Origin: Jeotgalicoccus meleagridis
GTDB taxonomy: Bacteria; Bacillota; Bacilli; Staphylococcales; Salinicoccaceae
Direction of reading: 5' to 3'
NCBI RefSeq assembly: GCF_903994045.1
Contig: NZ_CAJEWD010000008.1
Span: 822,532-886,531 of the forward strand
Length of the DNA: 64,000 nucleotides
The translations under genes and the position numbers were made by a program. Below, piece after piece: positions 7,478 through 16,096 of this stretch; position 1 is the first letter of the stretch; each line of letters begins with the position of its first letter. The notes under the pieces are model-generated. The model ran no database searches. It was not told the origin of the DNA and saw only the letters and a program-made list of their open reading frames with translations.

Positions 7478-9036
7478 TGATTCTCACCTCGCTTTAATTG
7501 TCCTTCTTCCATGACATAGTGTGCATCGGCAATATTTAATAGTTGTCTTCTGTGGATGACGGCGATAATAGCAGATTGTTTTTTTAGTTCATATAAGTGG
7601 TCCATGACTAAACCTTCTGTTGTCGCATCTAAAAATTCAGTTGGTTCATCCATAATAATCATGCTAGGCGGATCAATTAAGACTCTGGCCATTTTCAATC
7701 TTACAATTTCCCCACCAGATAAAGGTATATCATGGTTAACAATTGGGGTATGAATGCCATTTTCTAAATTGTCGATACTAGCGCTTAGTTTTAATTTATC
7801 CAAAATATCTAAAACTGCTTCTTCTGAGTGTTTTTGGTTGGAAATGTAGTCAAATATTGAAGTGTCTGAGAAGTAAACTTGATCTGATACATAACCAATA
7901 TCATCCGTTAAGACATTGAGTTGACCTCTTTTAGGCTCATGCAGTCCTAGAATTGCTCTTAACAGTGTGGATTTCCCTGTACCTGATTCTCCCGTTATCG
8001 CTGTAAAACCAGTTTTATTAAAGCTAAAGCTTGCCTCGTTCAACACTACTTTGTCGTCATGACTGAGTGTTAAGGAAAGTGCTTCAACCGCATGTTGATC
8101 CGTCGTTCCTCTATAATATTCATTTGCTGTATCTTGATTTAACACCTCTTTTACTCGGTCATAACTACCTAGAGCGAGTTTACCGTTATGAAACTCTGTG
8201 CCAAGTACTTTTAGAGAACTATAAAATTCAGGTGCTAGAAGCAGGACAAAAAAGGCAGTGTAGAAGTCTATATTTGAGAATATGATAATTCTGAGCGCGA
8301 CTTCTAGTGCAACAAGTCCAATCCCTAAAATCGTAATGAATTCTAACATCATGGAAGACTGGAAAGCATATTTTAAAATGCGCATTGTTTCCTTAACGAA
8401 GCCCTTATTATCCTCTTCCAATCTTTTGACTACTGTGTCTTCTGAATCGGTATAGGTCACAGTGTCTTTACCTCTGATTAAGTTTAAGAACAGCGTGCCA
8501 ATATTATCAAAACGTGTCGCCTGTCTCATTGACTCATCTTGGGTTTGTAAACCAACCAAGATGTAATAAAGCGGGATAAATGGCGCTGTAAACAAGAGTA
8601 TTACTGCGGCGTAAATATCAATGAAAAATAGTGCAACAATTATCAAGACGACTTTAGCTGTCGTTGAAATAATTGTGGGAATAAAACTCGTTTCAAAAGT
8701 TCGGTATTCTTCTAAGTGAACCATAATGGCATTGATTATAGTTTCAGAATCCCGTCTTGATTTAACATCAATTTTGTCTATAAGTTGATTGCCAAGCTTC
8801 TCAATGGCCGCGTTTGCTCTGGTTTCTGTTAGATACTTATAAAACTTAGAAATCAGCACAAAAAGCATGAAAACTATCGTCATTAAAATTAAATCACTAG
8901 TAATATTACCGTGATCCATGACGATAGTTGACATGATTAAGGAAAGATAATGTCCAAAAGCTAAGTAACTTAAAACGAAAAGGCCAGCAATAAATCCATA
9001 CAGTATCATCTGTTTTTTATCTAATTTCACATTCAT
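7474..9036 (-). CDS. cydD: Heterodimeric ABC exporter CydD
   Basis: This 520-residue half-transporter has a six-helix membrane domain (to about residue 290) and an ATPase with Walker A GESGTGKS at 349-356, Q-loop SDQ at about 384-386, signature LSGGE at 439-443 and Walker B MIIMDEP at 459-465. It pairs with CydC, whose ATG overlaps its stop by four bases. TAGGAG precedes the ATG. A terminator of the upstream moaA gene separates it from the molybdenum cofactor operon, so cydDC has its own transcription, although no strong promoter was picked out. Confidence 0.85.
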   Translation of the reverse strand: MNVKLDKKQMILYGFIAGLFVLSYLAFGHYLSLIMSTIVMDHGNITSDLILMTIVFMLFVLISKFYKYLTETRANAAIEKLGNQLIDKIDVKSRRDSETIINAIMVHLEEYRTFETSFIPTIISTTAKVVLIIVALFFIDIYAAVILLFTAPFIPLYYILVGLQTQDESMRQATRFDNIGTLFLNLIRGKDTVTYTDSEDTVVKRLEEDNKGFVKETMRILKYAFQSSMMLEFITILGIGLVALEVALRIIIFSNIDFYTAFFVLLLAPEFYSSLKVLGTEFHNGKLALGSYDRVKEVLNQDTANEYYRGTTDQHAVEALSLTLSHDDKVVLNEASFSFNKTGFTAITGESGTGKSTLLRAILGLHEPKRGQLNVLTDDIGYVSDQVYFSDTSIFDYISNQKHSEEAVLDILDKLKLSASIDNLENGIHTPIVNHDIPLSGGEIVRLKMARVLIDPPSMIIMDEPTEFLDATTEGLVMDHLYELKKQSAIIAVIHRRQLLNIADAHYVMEEGQLKRGENQ

Positions 9037-9056
9037 AAATTTCTCCTATAAAAATT

Positions 9057-9087
9057 AAAAACGTGAAGAAGACCCCCTTCACGTTTT
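9057..9087 (-). terminator. Intrinsic terminator after moaA
   Basis: On the minus strand AAAACGTGAAG pairs with CTTCACGTTTTT, loop of about eight bases, ending in a T-run. It lies directly after the moaA stop and before the cydD start. Confidence 0.85.
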
Positions 9088-9093
9088 AATAAA

Positions 9094-10119
9094 TTAGCCA
9101 CCGATATATGACATATTGATTTTTTTACGTTTCTTACGTGTTTCTTCAGAAATTTCCGTTCTAATTTCTGAATAACGATCGTCTCTTTGGTTCCATTCGC
9201 CCATGAGCACATTTGTTAGTTCCTCATCATCAATGCCATCCCTGATCAAAGTTCTGATGTCAAAACCATCAACTGCAAATAGACAACCATAAAACTTACC
9301 ATCTGACGATAATCTAGCACGTGTACAAGTTGAACAGAAGCTTTCAGATACACTTGTAATAAAGCCAAGATATGAATCTTTTGCATCCTTGTGCTGATAT
9401 ACTTTAGCAACTTCACCGTAATAAGCTGGTTCTAATGGTTCTAAGTCAAATTCAGTTTCCAAAGTATCTAAAATCTCTTTCTTTGAAACAACCTTATCAA
9501 AATTCCAACCATTATCATTACCGACATCCATAAATTCAATGAATCTTAAAGTAATTGGTAGGTTCTTAAAGTATCTTGCCATCGGTAAAATTTCTTGTTC
9601 ATTTAAGCCTTTTTGAACCACCATATTAATTTTAATTTGGAAGCCTAGGCTAATCGCATACTCAATTTGCTCTAAAATTCTAGAAGTCCCAATGCCACGG
9701 TCATTAATCTTACCAAACAATTCGTCATCCATAGCGTCTAAGCTAATGTTGATACGGCGAAGACCAGCATCATATAGCTTTTTACCGTGTTTTTTTAAGA
9801 GTAAGCCATTGGTAGTTAAACCAATATCTTCGATACCATCTATATTGTTCAATCGTTCAATCAATTGATATAAGTCTTTTCTTAAAAGTGGTTCCCCACC
9901 GGTTAAGCGAAGTTTTTTTACACCAAGTTCAGCATAAATTCTAGCTAATCTTTCAATCTCATCAAAAGACAGCAACTGCTCTCTTTTCATAAACTCGAAA
10001 TCATCACCAAATATTTCCTTAGGCATACAATAACGACATCTAAAGTTACATTTGTCCGTCACCGAAATACGCAAATCTCTTATCGGGCGTCCAAATTTAT
10101 CCGTTACTGTTCGTGTCAT
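9094..10119 (-). CDS. moaA: GTP 3',8-cyclase MoaA
   Basis: This 341-residue radical SAM enzyme makes the cyclic GTP intermediate that MoaC turns into cyclic pyranopterin monophosphate. The N-terminal cluster motif CNFRCRYC has Cys 24, 28 and 31; the second cluster appears as [10 protein letters not shown] followed by YGC near residues 260-280. The chain ends in a double glycine (YIGG), needed for MoaA activity. It is the last gene of the minus-strand run moeA-mobB-moaE-moaD-mobA-moaA. Confidence 0.96.
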   Translation of the reverse strand: MTRTVTDKFGRPIRDLRISVTDKCNFRCRYCMPKEIFGDDFEFMKREQLLSFDEIERLARIYAELGVKKLRLTGGEPLLRKDLYQLIERLNNIDGIEDIGLTTNGLLLKKHGKKLYDAGLRRINISLDAMDDELFGKINDRGIGTSRILEQIEYAISLGFQIKINMVVQKGLNEQEILPMARYFKNLPITLRFIEFMDVGNDNGWNFDKVVSKKEILDTLETEFDLEPLEPAYYGEVAKVYQHKDAKDSYLGFITSVSESFCSTCTRARLSSDGKFYGCLFAVDGFDIRTLIRDGIDDEELTNVLMGEWNQRDDRYSEIRTEISEETRKKRKKINMSYIGG

Positions 10120-10130
10120 GAAACTCCTCC

Positions 10131-10700
10131 TTATTTAATATCACTCTTTCGATTGATATTAACCAGCATTTCCTTATCGAAATCATAGTCATCAACATCT
10201 AATACATTAATGTCTATATTCTCAAAAAATGCTTTCATACTTAATCTCTTACTATCCAGCTGAGCTTTTAGTTTCTCACTCAAATTCTCTGACTGATAAA
10301 CACCAATTAAAGGGTGTAAGTGCTCATCATCTGAAGTAATTGTCGTTAATCCGCTATGTTTAGCAGAATCCGTCAATTGATTTAACCATTCCTTTTCTAC
10401 ATATGGTGTATCGACTGACATGACTAAAAGTGCTTGATCTGGATACTCAACTGCCGCTCTATATATACCCGATAAAGGCCCCATGTCCTTATAGTTCGGA
10501 TCATCAATAATTACTTTATATTTAGCATTAAAGCTTCCTTTAAGTTTATCATTTGTATTGATAACAATCTCGTCTATTGCTTGAACATTTTTCATCTTTT
10601 CAATGACATGTTCATACATAGGCTTGCCATCTAAAGTATAAATGGCTTTATCTTCGCCAAAGCGTGTAGATTTACCCCCAGCTAAAAGTACACCGATCAT
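10131..10700 (-). CDS. mobA: Molybdenum cofactor guanylyltransferase MobA
   Basis: This 189-residue nucleotidyltransferase attaches GMP to molybdopterin. The N-terminal signature [14 protein letters not shown] binds GTP, and [13 protein letters not shown] holds the metal-binding Asp. The ATG at 10700 is favoured over an upstream GTG because the G-rich ribosome binding site in the last moaD codons precedes it. It lies between moaD and moaA, with only a few bases between it and each neighbour. Confidence 0.9.
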   Translation of the reverse strand: MIGVLLAGGKSTRFGEDKAIYTLDGKPMYEHVIEKMKNVQAIDEIVINTNDKLKGSFNAKYKVIIDDPNYKDMGPLSGIYRAAVEYPDQALLVMSVDTPYVEKEWLNQLTDSAKHSGLTTITSDDEHLHPLIGVYQSENLSEKLKAQLDSKRLSMKAFFENIDINVLDVDDYDFDKEMLVNINRKSDIK

Positions 10701-10704
10701 GATC

Positions 10705-10938
10705 TTAGCCCCCACTTACAGGTGGAATTAGAGCAACAGTATCACTAGATGTGACAAGTTCATCGTCCTTAACAAACGCTTCATTTTTAGCAACTTGGAA
10801 CACTTCTCCATCAAGCTCCGGGTAATCTACGAAAATATGATTTTTTAAATCACCAACTGAAATACTATCACCGACAAATAAATCAATAGTGTCGCTACCA
10901 ACCTTTTCTTTTATACTTGCAAATACTTTAATTTCCAT
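10705..10938 (-). CDS. moaD: Molybdopterin synthase small subunit MoaD
   Basis: This 77-residue ubiquitin-like sulfur carrier ends in LIPPVSGG. The terminal Gly-Gly is adenylated by MoeB and thiocarboxylated before sulfur transfer in the MoaD-MoaE complex. The stop of moaE directly precedes its ATG. Confidence 0.93.
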   Translation of the reverse strand: MEIKVFASIKEKVGSDTIDLFVGDSISVGDLKNHIFVDYPELDGEVFQVAKNEAFVKDDELVTSSDTVALIPPVSGG

Positions 10939-11382
10939 TTATTTCTCCTCCACACTAGAATGATATTTCCTAGAATCACCAATCCACTCTTCGCCGTCTT
11001 CCCATATTTCTTTCTTCCAGATTGGCACAATTTCCTTCAGTCTCTCCACAGCATACTCGTTGGCACGATAACTATCTGTTCTGTGAGGAGATGAAGTCAC
11101 GATAACTACTGCAATATCTGAAATTTCGAGTTTCCCTATTCTATGACCGATTGAGGTAATCACACCTGGCCAACGCTCTGAAATTTCATCTCCAATTTGA
11201 GCTAACATTTTTTCTGCCATTGGAATATAAGCTTCATATTCTAGATGAACGGTTCTAGTACCTTTAGTCCACTCTCTGACATGACCTGTAAAAGTACAGA
11301 CTGCACCTTGGTGTTCATTTATCGTCATTTGATGGTACTTATTTATATCAAGTGGCTCACTTATAACTTCAAACATTTTCAT
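10939..11382 (-). CDS. moaE: Molybdopterin synthase catalytic subunit MoaE
   Basis: This 147-residue protein inserts two sulfurs into cyclic pyranopterin monophosphate with MoaD. Family motifs are GAVCTFTGHVREWTKG, LEYEAYIPMAEKM, IGHRIGKLEISD, SPHRTDSYRANEYAVERLKE (minus-strand frame) and the conserved lysines of VPIWKKEIWEDG. Its start overlaps the end of mobB by 14 bases, with GGAG upstream inside mobB. Confidence 0.93.
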   Translation of the reverse strand: MKMFEVISEPLDINKYHQMTINEHQGAVCTFTGHVREWTKGTRTVHLEYEAYIPMAEKMLAQIGDEISERWPGVITSIGHRIGKLEISDIAVVIVTSSPHRTDSYRANEYAVERLKEIVPIWKKEIWEDGEEWIGDSRKYHSSVEEK

Positions 11383-11839
11383 TTTGACACTGACTCCATT
11401 CTTTAAACCAAGTTAAGGCGCTATCTTTATCGTATCGTAGGTCAAACGTTTTTAACACATGCTTTAGTCCAATTTCTCCGATATCTGTCTCACCTGATTT
11501 AAAGGAATAAGTCAGAAGAATTTTAGGGTAGTCTTCTGCTTTAAAACCTTCGGCTAAAACAAAATCAACATCTTCTGTCTTAAATTTTTCAATTAAATGA
11601 GGCAAATCTCTTGGGGCTTGATCATAAGTCATTGTATAGGACGGCATATTGAGCACAGTGTAATCGGAACCGACAGCATGATACTTACCAGTATCAGTAT
11701 CTTCTTTGACCGCTTCATCAAGATGATGATTTTTAATCACAGCAACTGTTTTACCATGGTCTTTTAAAATCTTTAAAAATTCCAAGGTTAAAGTTGTTTT
11801 ACCTGAGTCTTTAAAACCTACAACTTGTAAGATTTGCAT
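11369..11839 (-). CDS. mobB: Molybdopterin-guanine dinucleotide biosynthesis protein MobB
   Basis: This 156-residue P-loop GTPase begins MQILQVVGFKDSGKTTL, the Walker A of MobB, and carries IKNHHLDEA and DFVLAEGFKAEDYPKI. MobB assists MobA in guanylating the cofactor. It lies two bases after the moeA stop and overlaps moaE. Confidence 0.9.
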   Translation of the reverse strand: MQILQVVGFKDSGKTTLTLEFLKILKDHGKTVAVIKNHHLDEAVKEDTDTGKYHAVGSDYTVLNMPSYTMTYDQAPRDLPHLIEKFKTEDVDFVLAEGFKAEDYPKILLTYSFKSGETDIGEIGLKHVLKTFDLRYDKDSALTWFKEWSQCQNENV

Positions 11840-11841
11840 TC

Positions 11842-13101
11842 CTATTCCACCCCAAAAGTGTCCGTACCAGTCGTCACATCAGTTAACATGACCTTAATGG
11901 CATCTCCACTCGTAAATCCTCTGGTCCCACCAGGTAAAACAATGACACCATTACTTTTAGCAATTGAAGTCACCGCATTAGATTTATTAAAGCCGGATGG
12001 TCGCGCTTTGATTTTTCCTTCTTCAAAGAAAAGCTCCGCACGAATAAAACGGCTAAACGGATTCGGTTTAGTGAAATCTTCTACAAGTATGGCATCAACG
12101 ACTGGTGCAAAAGGACGAACTGCGTCTTGCATCAAATTTAAAGCAGGTCTGACAAACAGCTCAAAACCTGAATAACAAGCAGATGGGTTCCCTGACAAGC
12201 CGAATAAGAAGGTACCATCTAGTACGCTCACTGTTGTCACACTTCCTGGTCTCATAGCAACCTTATTGAATAGTACTTCAGCGCCGAGCTTTTCATATAT
12301 TTTAGGCAGTAAGTCATAGTCTCCTACAGACACCCCACCTGTTGTGATGATGGCATCCACCTCAGACAACATTTCCTCTATTCGTTGATAAAGAATATCG
12401 AAATCATCCGTCTGTAATTTATAGTGTTTGCCTTGAATGCCCATACGGTCTAGCTGAGCCATGATCATCGGGGTGTTAGAGTTTCTGATCTTCCCTCTTT
12501 CAAGCTCATCTCCCACATCTAACAACTCTGTTCCAGTCGATAAAACCCCAACCACTGGTTGTTTGTATACTTCAACTTCTGTGTAACCAAAAGTAGCAAA
12601 AGTGGCCACTGCCCCTGGGTTAATTGTCGTTCCTTTTTCAACAATGACATCGCCCACTTTACATTCTTCACCTTTAAGAGCAATATTTTCATTTTCTTTG
12701 AACTCTCGGCGAATCGTAAAACCATGATCAGTTTCTTTTGTCTGCTCAAACATAATCACTGTGTCTGCAGATTTAGGAATTTCAGCTCCCGTCATAATTC
12801 TAAAAGCTTCATTTTCTTTTAATTCATAATCACTCGTTGCACCGGCTGGTACTTCTTCAACAACTTTAAAAGCCACACGGTTATCTTTTGAAGCTCCGGC
12901 AGTGTCCTTACTATTGACAGCAAAACCGTCCATTGCTGATTTTGTAAAGAGTGGCACGTCTGAAGTTGCAGTTAAATCAACCGCTAGCACTCTGCCATTA
13001 CTCTGATCAAATGGTATTTTTTCAAGACCTAAAGTCTTACTTTCTGCCATCACTTTTGTCACTGCGTCGTTAACATGTATCGGTGTTCTATTTAATGTCA
13101 T
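11842..13101 (-). CDS. moeA: Molybdopterin molybdotransferase MoeA
   Basis: This 419-residue enzyme inserts molybdate into adenylated molybdopterin. It shows the MoeA pattern VPLFTKSAMDGFAVN, RIMTGAEIPKSADTVIMFE, STGTELLDVGD, ITTGGVSVGDYD and LFGLSGNPSACYSGFELF. It is the first gene of the minus-strand operon and diverges from moaC, so both promoters lie in the short gap 13102-13185. Confidence 0.95.
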   Translation of the reverse strand: MTLNRTPIHVNDAVTKVMAESKTLGLEKIPFDQSNGRVLAVDLTATSDVPLFTKSAMDGFAVNSKDTAGASKDNRVAFKVVEEVPAGATSDYELKENEAFRIMTGAEIPKSADTVIMFEQTKETDHGFTIRREFKENENIALKGEECKVGDVIVEKGTTINPGAVATFATFGYTEVEVYKQPVVGVLSTGTELLDVGDELERGKIRNSNTPMIMAQLDRMGIQGKHYKLQTDDFDILYQRIEEMLSEVDAIITTGGVSVGDYDLLPKIYEKLGAEVLFNKVAMRPGSVTTVSVLDGTFLFGLSGNPSACYSGFELFVRPALNLMQDAVRPFAPVVDAILVEDFTKPNPFSRFIRAELFFEEGKIKARPSGFNKSNAVTSIAKSNGVIVLPGGTRGFTSGDAIKVMLTDVTTGTDTFGVE

Positions 13102-13123
13102 ATGCTCAGCTCCTAAGAGATAT

Positions 13124-13152
13124 TTATGATATTTACAAGTCTTTGCTATAAT
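13124..13152 (+). promoter_or_regulatory. Promoter of moaC
   Basis: TATAAT (13147-13152) lies 34 bases before the moaC ATG, with a weak -35 (TTATGA, 13124-13129) at 17 bp. The region is shared with the divergent moeA gene. The ribosome binding site AGGAGGA lies just before the ATG at 13186. Confidence 0.5.
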
Positions 13153-13185
13153 TTAAACTATAAAGAAAAAATCAGGAGGATAACT

Positions 13186-13668
13186 ATGTCAGAATTTACT
13201 CATTTCAATGAAGAAGGTCGTGCCAAGATGGTCGACATCTCAGATAAATCCGTCACTAAGCGTACAGCCACAGCTCAAGCGCTTATCGAAGTCCCAGAGA
13301 GTATTTACCTTGGCATTACCGAAGGGACAGTTAAAAAAGGTGATGTTCTTGGTGTTGCTCAAGTTGCTGCTATTATGGCTGCAAAAAACACGCATCAAAT
13401 CATTCCGATGTGCCATCCTCTATCCTTAAGTGGTGTTGATGTCCATTTTCATTGGTTAAGTGGAGAAAACTACACTCTATCAATCGAAGCCACTGTTAAA
13501 ACAACTGGTAAAACAGGTGTGGAGATGGAAGCTTTAACTGCTGCTAGTGCCGCTGCTTTAACCATTTATGATATGTGTAAAGCCTTAGATAAAGGCATGA
13601 TTATTAAAGAAACTAAACTCTTAGAAAAATCCGGTGGTAAGTCTGGTGACTATAAGGCTGATAAATAA
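13186..13668 (+). CDS. moaC: Cyclic pyranopterin monophosphate synthase MoaC
   Basis: This 160-residue enzyme acts after MoaA. Family motifs are [47 protein letters not shown] and the lysine-rich end KSGGKSGD. The ATG at 13186 was chosen because AGGAGGATAACT precedes it; twenty upstream in-frame codons hold the promoter instead. It is a single gene on the plus strand within an otherwise minus-strand cofactor cluster. Confidence 0.95.
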   Translation: MSEFTHFNEEGRAKMVDISDKSVTKRTATAQALIEVPESIYLGITEGTVKKGDVLGVAQVAAIMAAKNTHQIIPMCHPLSLSGVDVHFHWLSGENYTLSIEATVKTTGKTGVEMEALTAASAAALTIYDMCKALDKGMIIKETKLLEKSGGKSGDYKADK

Positions 13669-13698
13669 AATGCAAAATCATCTGGTTTTGCATTTTTT
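13667..13698. terminator. Terminator of moaC, also facing moaB
   Basis: AAAATGCAAAA (13667-13677) pairs with TTTTGCATTTTTT (13686-13698). The T-run is on the plus strand and the A-run on the left also permits termination of the convergent moaB transcript. Confidence 0.8.
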
Positions 13699-14203
13699 AA
13701 TTATCTTTAGTGACTTCAAAGACCAAGTGATTTAACTCTGGCACAATGAGTTTCTCCATAGCAAGTTTTACTGCCCCACTAGAGCCTGGTAAGGAGATGA
13801 TAAGCTGCTCTCCATGCGTTCCTGCTGCTGCTCTTGATAAGAGGCTTCTTGAACCAATGTCTTCTGTGTAACTTAACATTCTGAACAACTCACCAAAGCC
13901 TTCGATTTCTTTATCAAAGAAGGGTCTAACAGACTCTATAGTCACATCTCTTTTAGCAATACCAGTGCCACCAGTTGTAATCACAACATCTACCCCGCTG
14001 GCTAAAGCTTTTTCTACACTTTCTTTAATGTCACTTTCCTCATCTTTAACAATTGAGTAGTGTTCGTCATTTATAACAGTATTGATTTCGCTCAAATATT
14101 CGATGACTAATTTACCACCTTTGTCAGTGGTTTTATCTCTTGTATCACTAACGGTGAGTACAAAAACTTTAATATCTCGATCTATACTTTCTACTATACT
14201 CAT
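13697..14203 (-). CDS. moaB: MogA/MoaB family molybdenum cofactor protein
   Basis: This 168-residue protein is of the MoaB/MogA molybdopterin adenylyltransferase family: VLTVSDTRDKTTDKGG, VITTGGTGIAKRDVTIE and ISLPGSSGAVKLAME are its binding loops. Two ATGs stand side by side at 14206 and 14203; the second has the better distance from AGGGGAG. It follows moeB with an 11-base gap, and the two form their own transcript running away from phoP. Confidence 0.93.
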   Translation of the reverse strand: MSIVESIDRDIKVFVLTVSDTRDKTTDKGGKLVIEYLSEINTVINDEHYSIVKDEESDIKESVEKALASGVDVVITTGGTGIAKRDVTIESVRPFFDKEIEGFGELFRMLSYTEDIGSRSLLSRAAAGTHGEQLIISLPGSSGAVKLAMEKLIVPELNHLVFEVTKDN

Positions 14204-14214
14204 CATGATCTCCC

Positions 14215-15216
14215 CTATCCAAATAGTTGATTGACTATGGTTCTTGCCTTATTGAGACTCACGACATTGTGCATGAGCATTCTGCCATTTGAAAAACTAA
14301 TTATTCTTGAATCATTATAATTAAACTCTATAAAATAAGGTGTTTGTTTGTAGGCAATGTGAGCTTGTTCCAAAGTCTCTTTGACAACGGTTTCAGTTAA
14401 GCGTTGGTTAATAACTTGAATCATATCTCGACCACAAAACTTCATGGCGTCTGATTCTAGACGATTAAGTTCTGGAAACTCTTTTAACTGACAAGTCGGA
14501 CATGATGCTTCTGTCATTTTCGATATGTCTGCTTTCATATGGTCGTGATCCCAAATGTTACCGATATGAAGATAGTATTGTGCACCGAGCTGACCCGTCA
14601 GTATCTTTAAAGCTGTTGTCACTTGGTGACTCACTGCCATATGTACTGCTGGTGAAATGATGCCTGCAGTATCACAAGTTAGGCTCGACGTCGGTAGTAG
14701 TGGTGTTAAACATCTAAAACAAGGCGTCTCTCCTGGAATAAAAGCAGCACTGGAATAAGATGCCTCGACGCAAGCTGCATAAATCCATGGTTTACCAATT
14801 TTATATGCCACATCATTAATCAGCATTCTTGTCTCAAAGTTATCTGTCCCGTCGAGAATCAAGTCAGCTTTTTCGGCAAGCGATTCGAGTAAATGACCAT
14901 CCGCGTGTGCCACGTGGACTTCAAGCTCCACCTGACTGTTGATCTGTTCTAGACGTTCTTTAGCTGCAATTGCTTTAGGAACTTTATCTTTAGCATCTAG
15001 TTCTGTATATAAGGTTTGTCTTTGTAAATTTGTCAATTCTACAAAGTCTCGGTCGATGAGGATGAGTTTTTTCACACCCGCTCTAGTTAACATCTCAGAT
15101 GAAAGGGAGCCTAGAGCACCGACACCAACGATGAGCACAGTTTTTTCAGCCAATTGGTCTTGACCACTTTGGCCGATATTTGAATACAATAATTGTCTTG
15201 AATATCTATTATTCAT
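14215..15216 (-). CDS. moeB: MoeB/ThiF-family adenylyltransferase
   Basis: This 333-residue E1-like enzyme adenylates the MoaD C-terminus. The nucleotide-binding loop VGVGALGSLSSEML, the LIDRDFVELTNLQRQ block, DGTDNFETRMLIND and zinc ligands CFRC and CPTC are visible. About 90 C-terminal residues after the second zinc pair form a small extra domain, shorter than and unlike a complete rhodanese; its role is unclear. In this cluster MoaD is the obvious partner. Confidence 0.88.
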   Translation of the reverse strand: MNNRYSRQLLYSNIGQSGQDQLAEKTVLIVGVGALGSLSSEMLTRAGVKKLILIDRDFVELTNLQRQTLYTELDAKDKVPKAIAAKERLEQINSQVELEVHVAHADGHLLESLAEKADLILDGTDNFETRMLINDVAYKIGKPWIYAACVEASYSSAAFIPGETPCFRCLTPLLPTSSLTCDTAGIISPAVHMAVSHQVTTALKILTGQLGAQYYLHIGNIWDHDHMKADISKMTEASCPTCQLKEFPELNRLESDAMKFCGRDMIQVINQRLTETVVKETLEQAHIAYKQTPYFIEFNYNDSRIISFSNGRMLMHNVVSLNKARTIVNQLFG

Positions 15217-15403
15217 TTATTTCACTCATTCTTAATATTAAGTCTAAACTTTACTTTTAATTCTAGCATAGACATGTGCTGAATTCATTTGATTGATTTT
15301 ACTCACCCATTGTTAAGAAGGTGTAAAGTCGACCGATTAAATATGTGTTTTGTGCTAAAATATAGTTGTAATCTCATTAATTATTTGACGGAGGTCTATT
15401 TAG
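15217..15403 (+). promoter_or_regulatory. phoP: Intergenic region between moeB and phoP
   Basis: The gap holds divergent start regions. A TAAAAT hexamer lies about 45 bases upstream of phoP, with no convincing -35, and GGAGGT precedes the phoP ATG at 15404. No clear PhoP box repeats were recognised. Confidence 0.3.
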
Positions 15404-16096
15404 ATGAAAAAGCTACTCGTAGTGGATGACGAACCTTCAATTTTAACTTTATTAAAATTTAATTTAGAACAAAGTGGCTTCGAAGTCCTCACTGCAGAAA
15501 ACGGACTCGATGCACTTGAAATTGCTAGCAATGAAGATTTAACTATGATTGTGTTAGACCTGATGCTACCTGGTATGGATGGCATGGACGTCTGTAAAAC
15601 ACTCAGACAAGAAAAAATAAATACACCGATTCTCATGCTCACTGCAAAAGATGACGAATTTGATAAAATTCTTGGGCTTGAACTCGGTGCAGATGACTAT
15701 ATGACAAAACCTTTCAGCCCACGCGAAGTTGTTGCTCGTGTTAAAGCAATCTTGCGTCGATCGAGCCTGATTACTGCTGAAGCTAAAGAAGAGATAATTA
15801 AAATTGGTGAAATAGAAATTCATCCTGAGAAGTATATGGTTCTTTTCAAAGGTGAACAACTTGTTTTAACACCTAAGGAATTTGAACTCCTACTCTACCT
15901 TGCTAACCACCGTGGTAAGGTACTCAGTCGCGACCAACTCTTAAACGGTGTCTGGGACTTCCACTATGACGGTGACACGAGAATTGTCGATGTCCACATC
16001 AGTCACTTGAGAGAGAAGATTGAAGCAGATACAAAAAATCCAACCTATATCCGAACGATTCGTGGCTTCGGTTATAAGATGGAAGGACAAGACTAG
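15404..16096 (+). CDS. phoP: Response regulator, OmpR/PhoP family
   Basis: This 230-residue regulator has a receiver domain with phospho-acceptor Asp 52 in VLDLMLPGMDGMD, switch residues in MLTAKDD and Lys in MTKPFSPREVVARV, followed by an OmpR-type winged helix (LTPKEFELLLYL, GDTRIVDVHISHLREK, IRTIRGFGYK). It is most like PhoP of low-GC Gram-positives. The kinase ATG follows its stop directly. Assignment to phosphate control rests on overall resemblance; no pst genes are nearby. Confidence 0.85.
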   Translation: MKKLLVVDDEPSILTLLKFNLEQSGFEVLTAENGLDALEIASNEDLTMIVLDLMLPGMDGMDVCKTLRQEKINTPILMLTAKDDEFDKILGLELGADDYMTKPFSPREVVARVKAILRRSSLITAEAKEEIIKIGEIEIHPEKYMVLFKGEQLVLTPKEFELLLYLANHRGKVLSRDQLLNGVWDFHYDGDTRIVDVHISHLREKIEADTKNPTYIRTIRGFGYKMEGQD

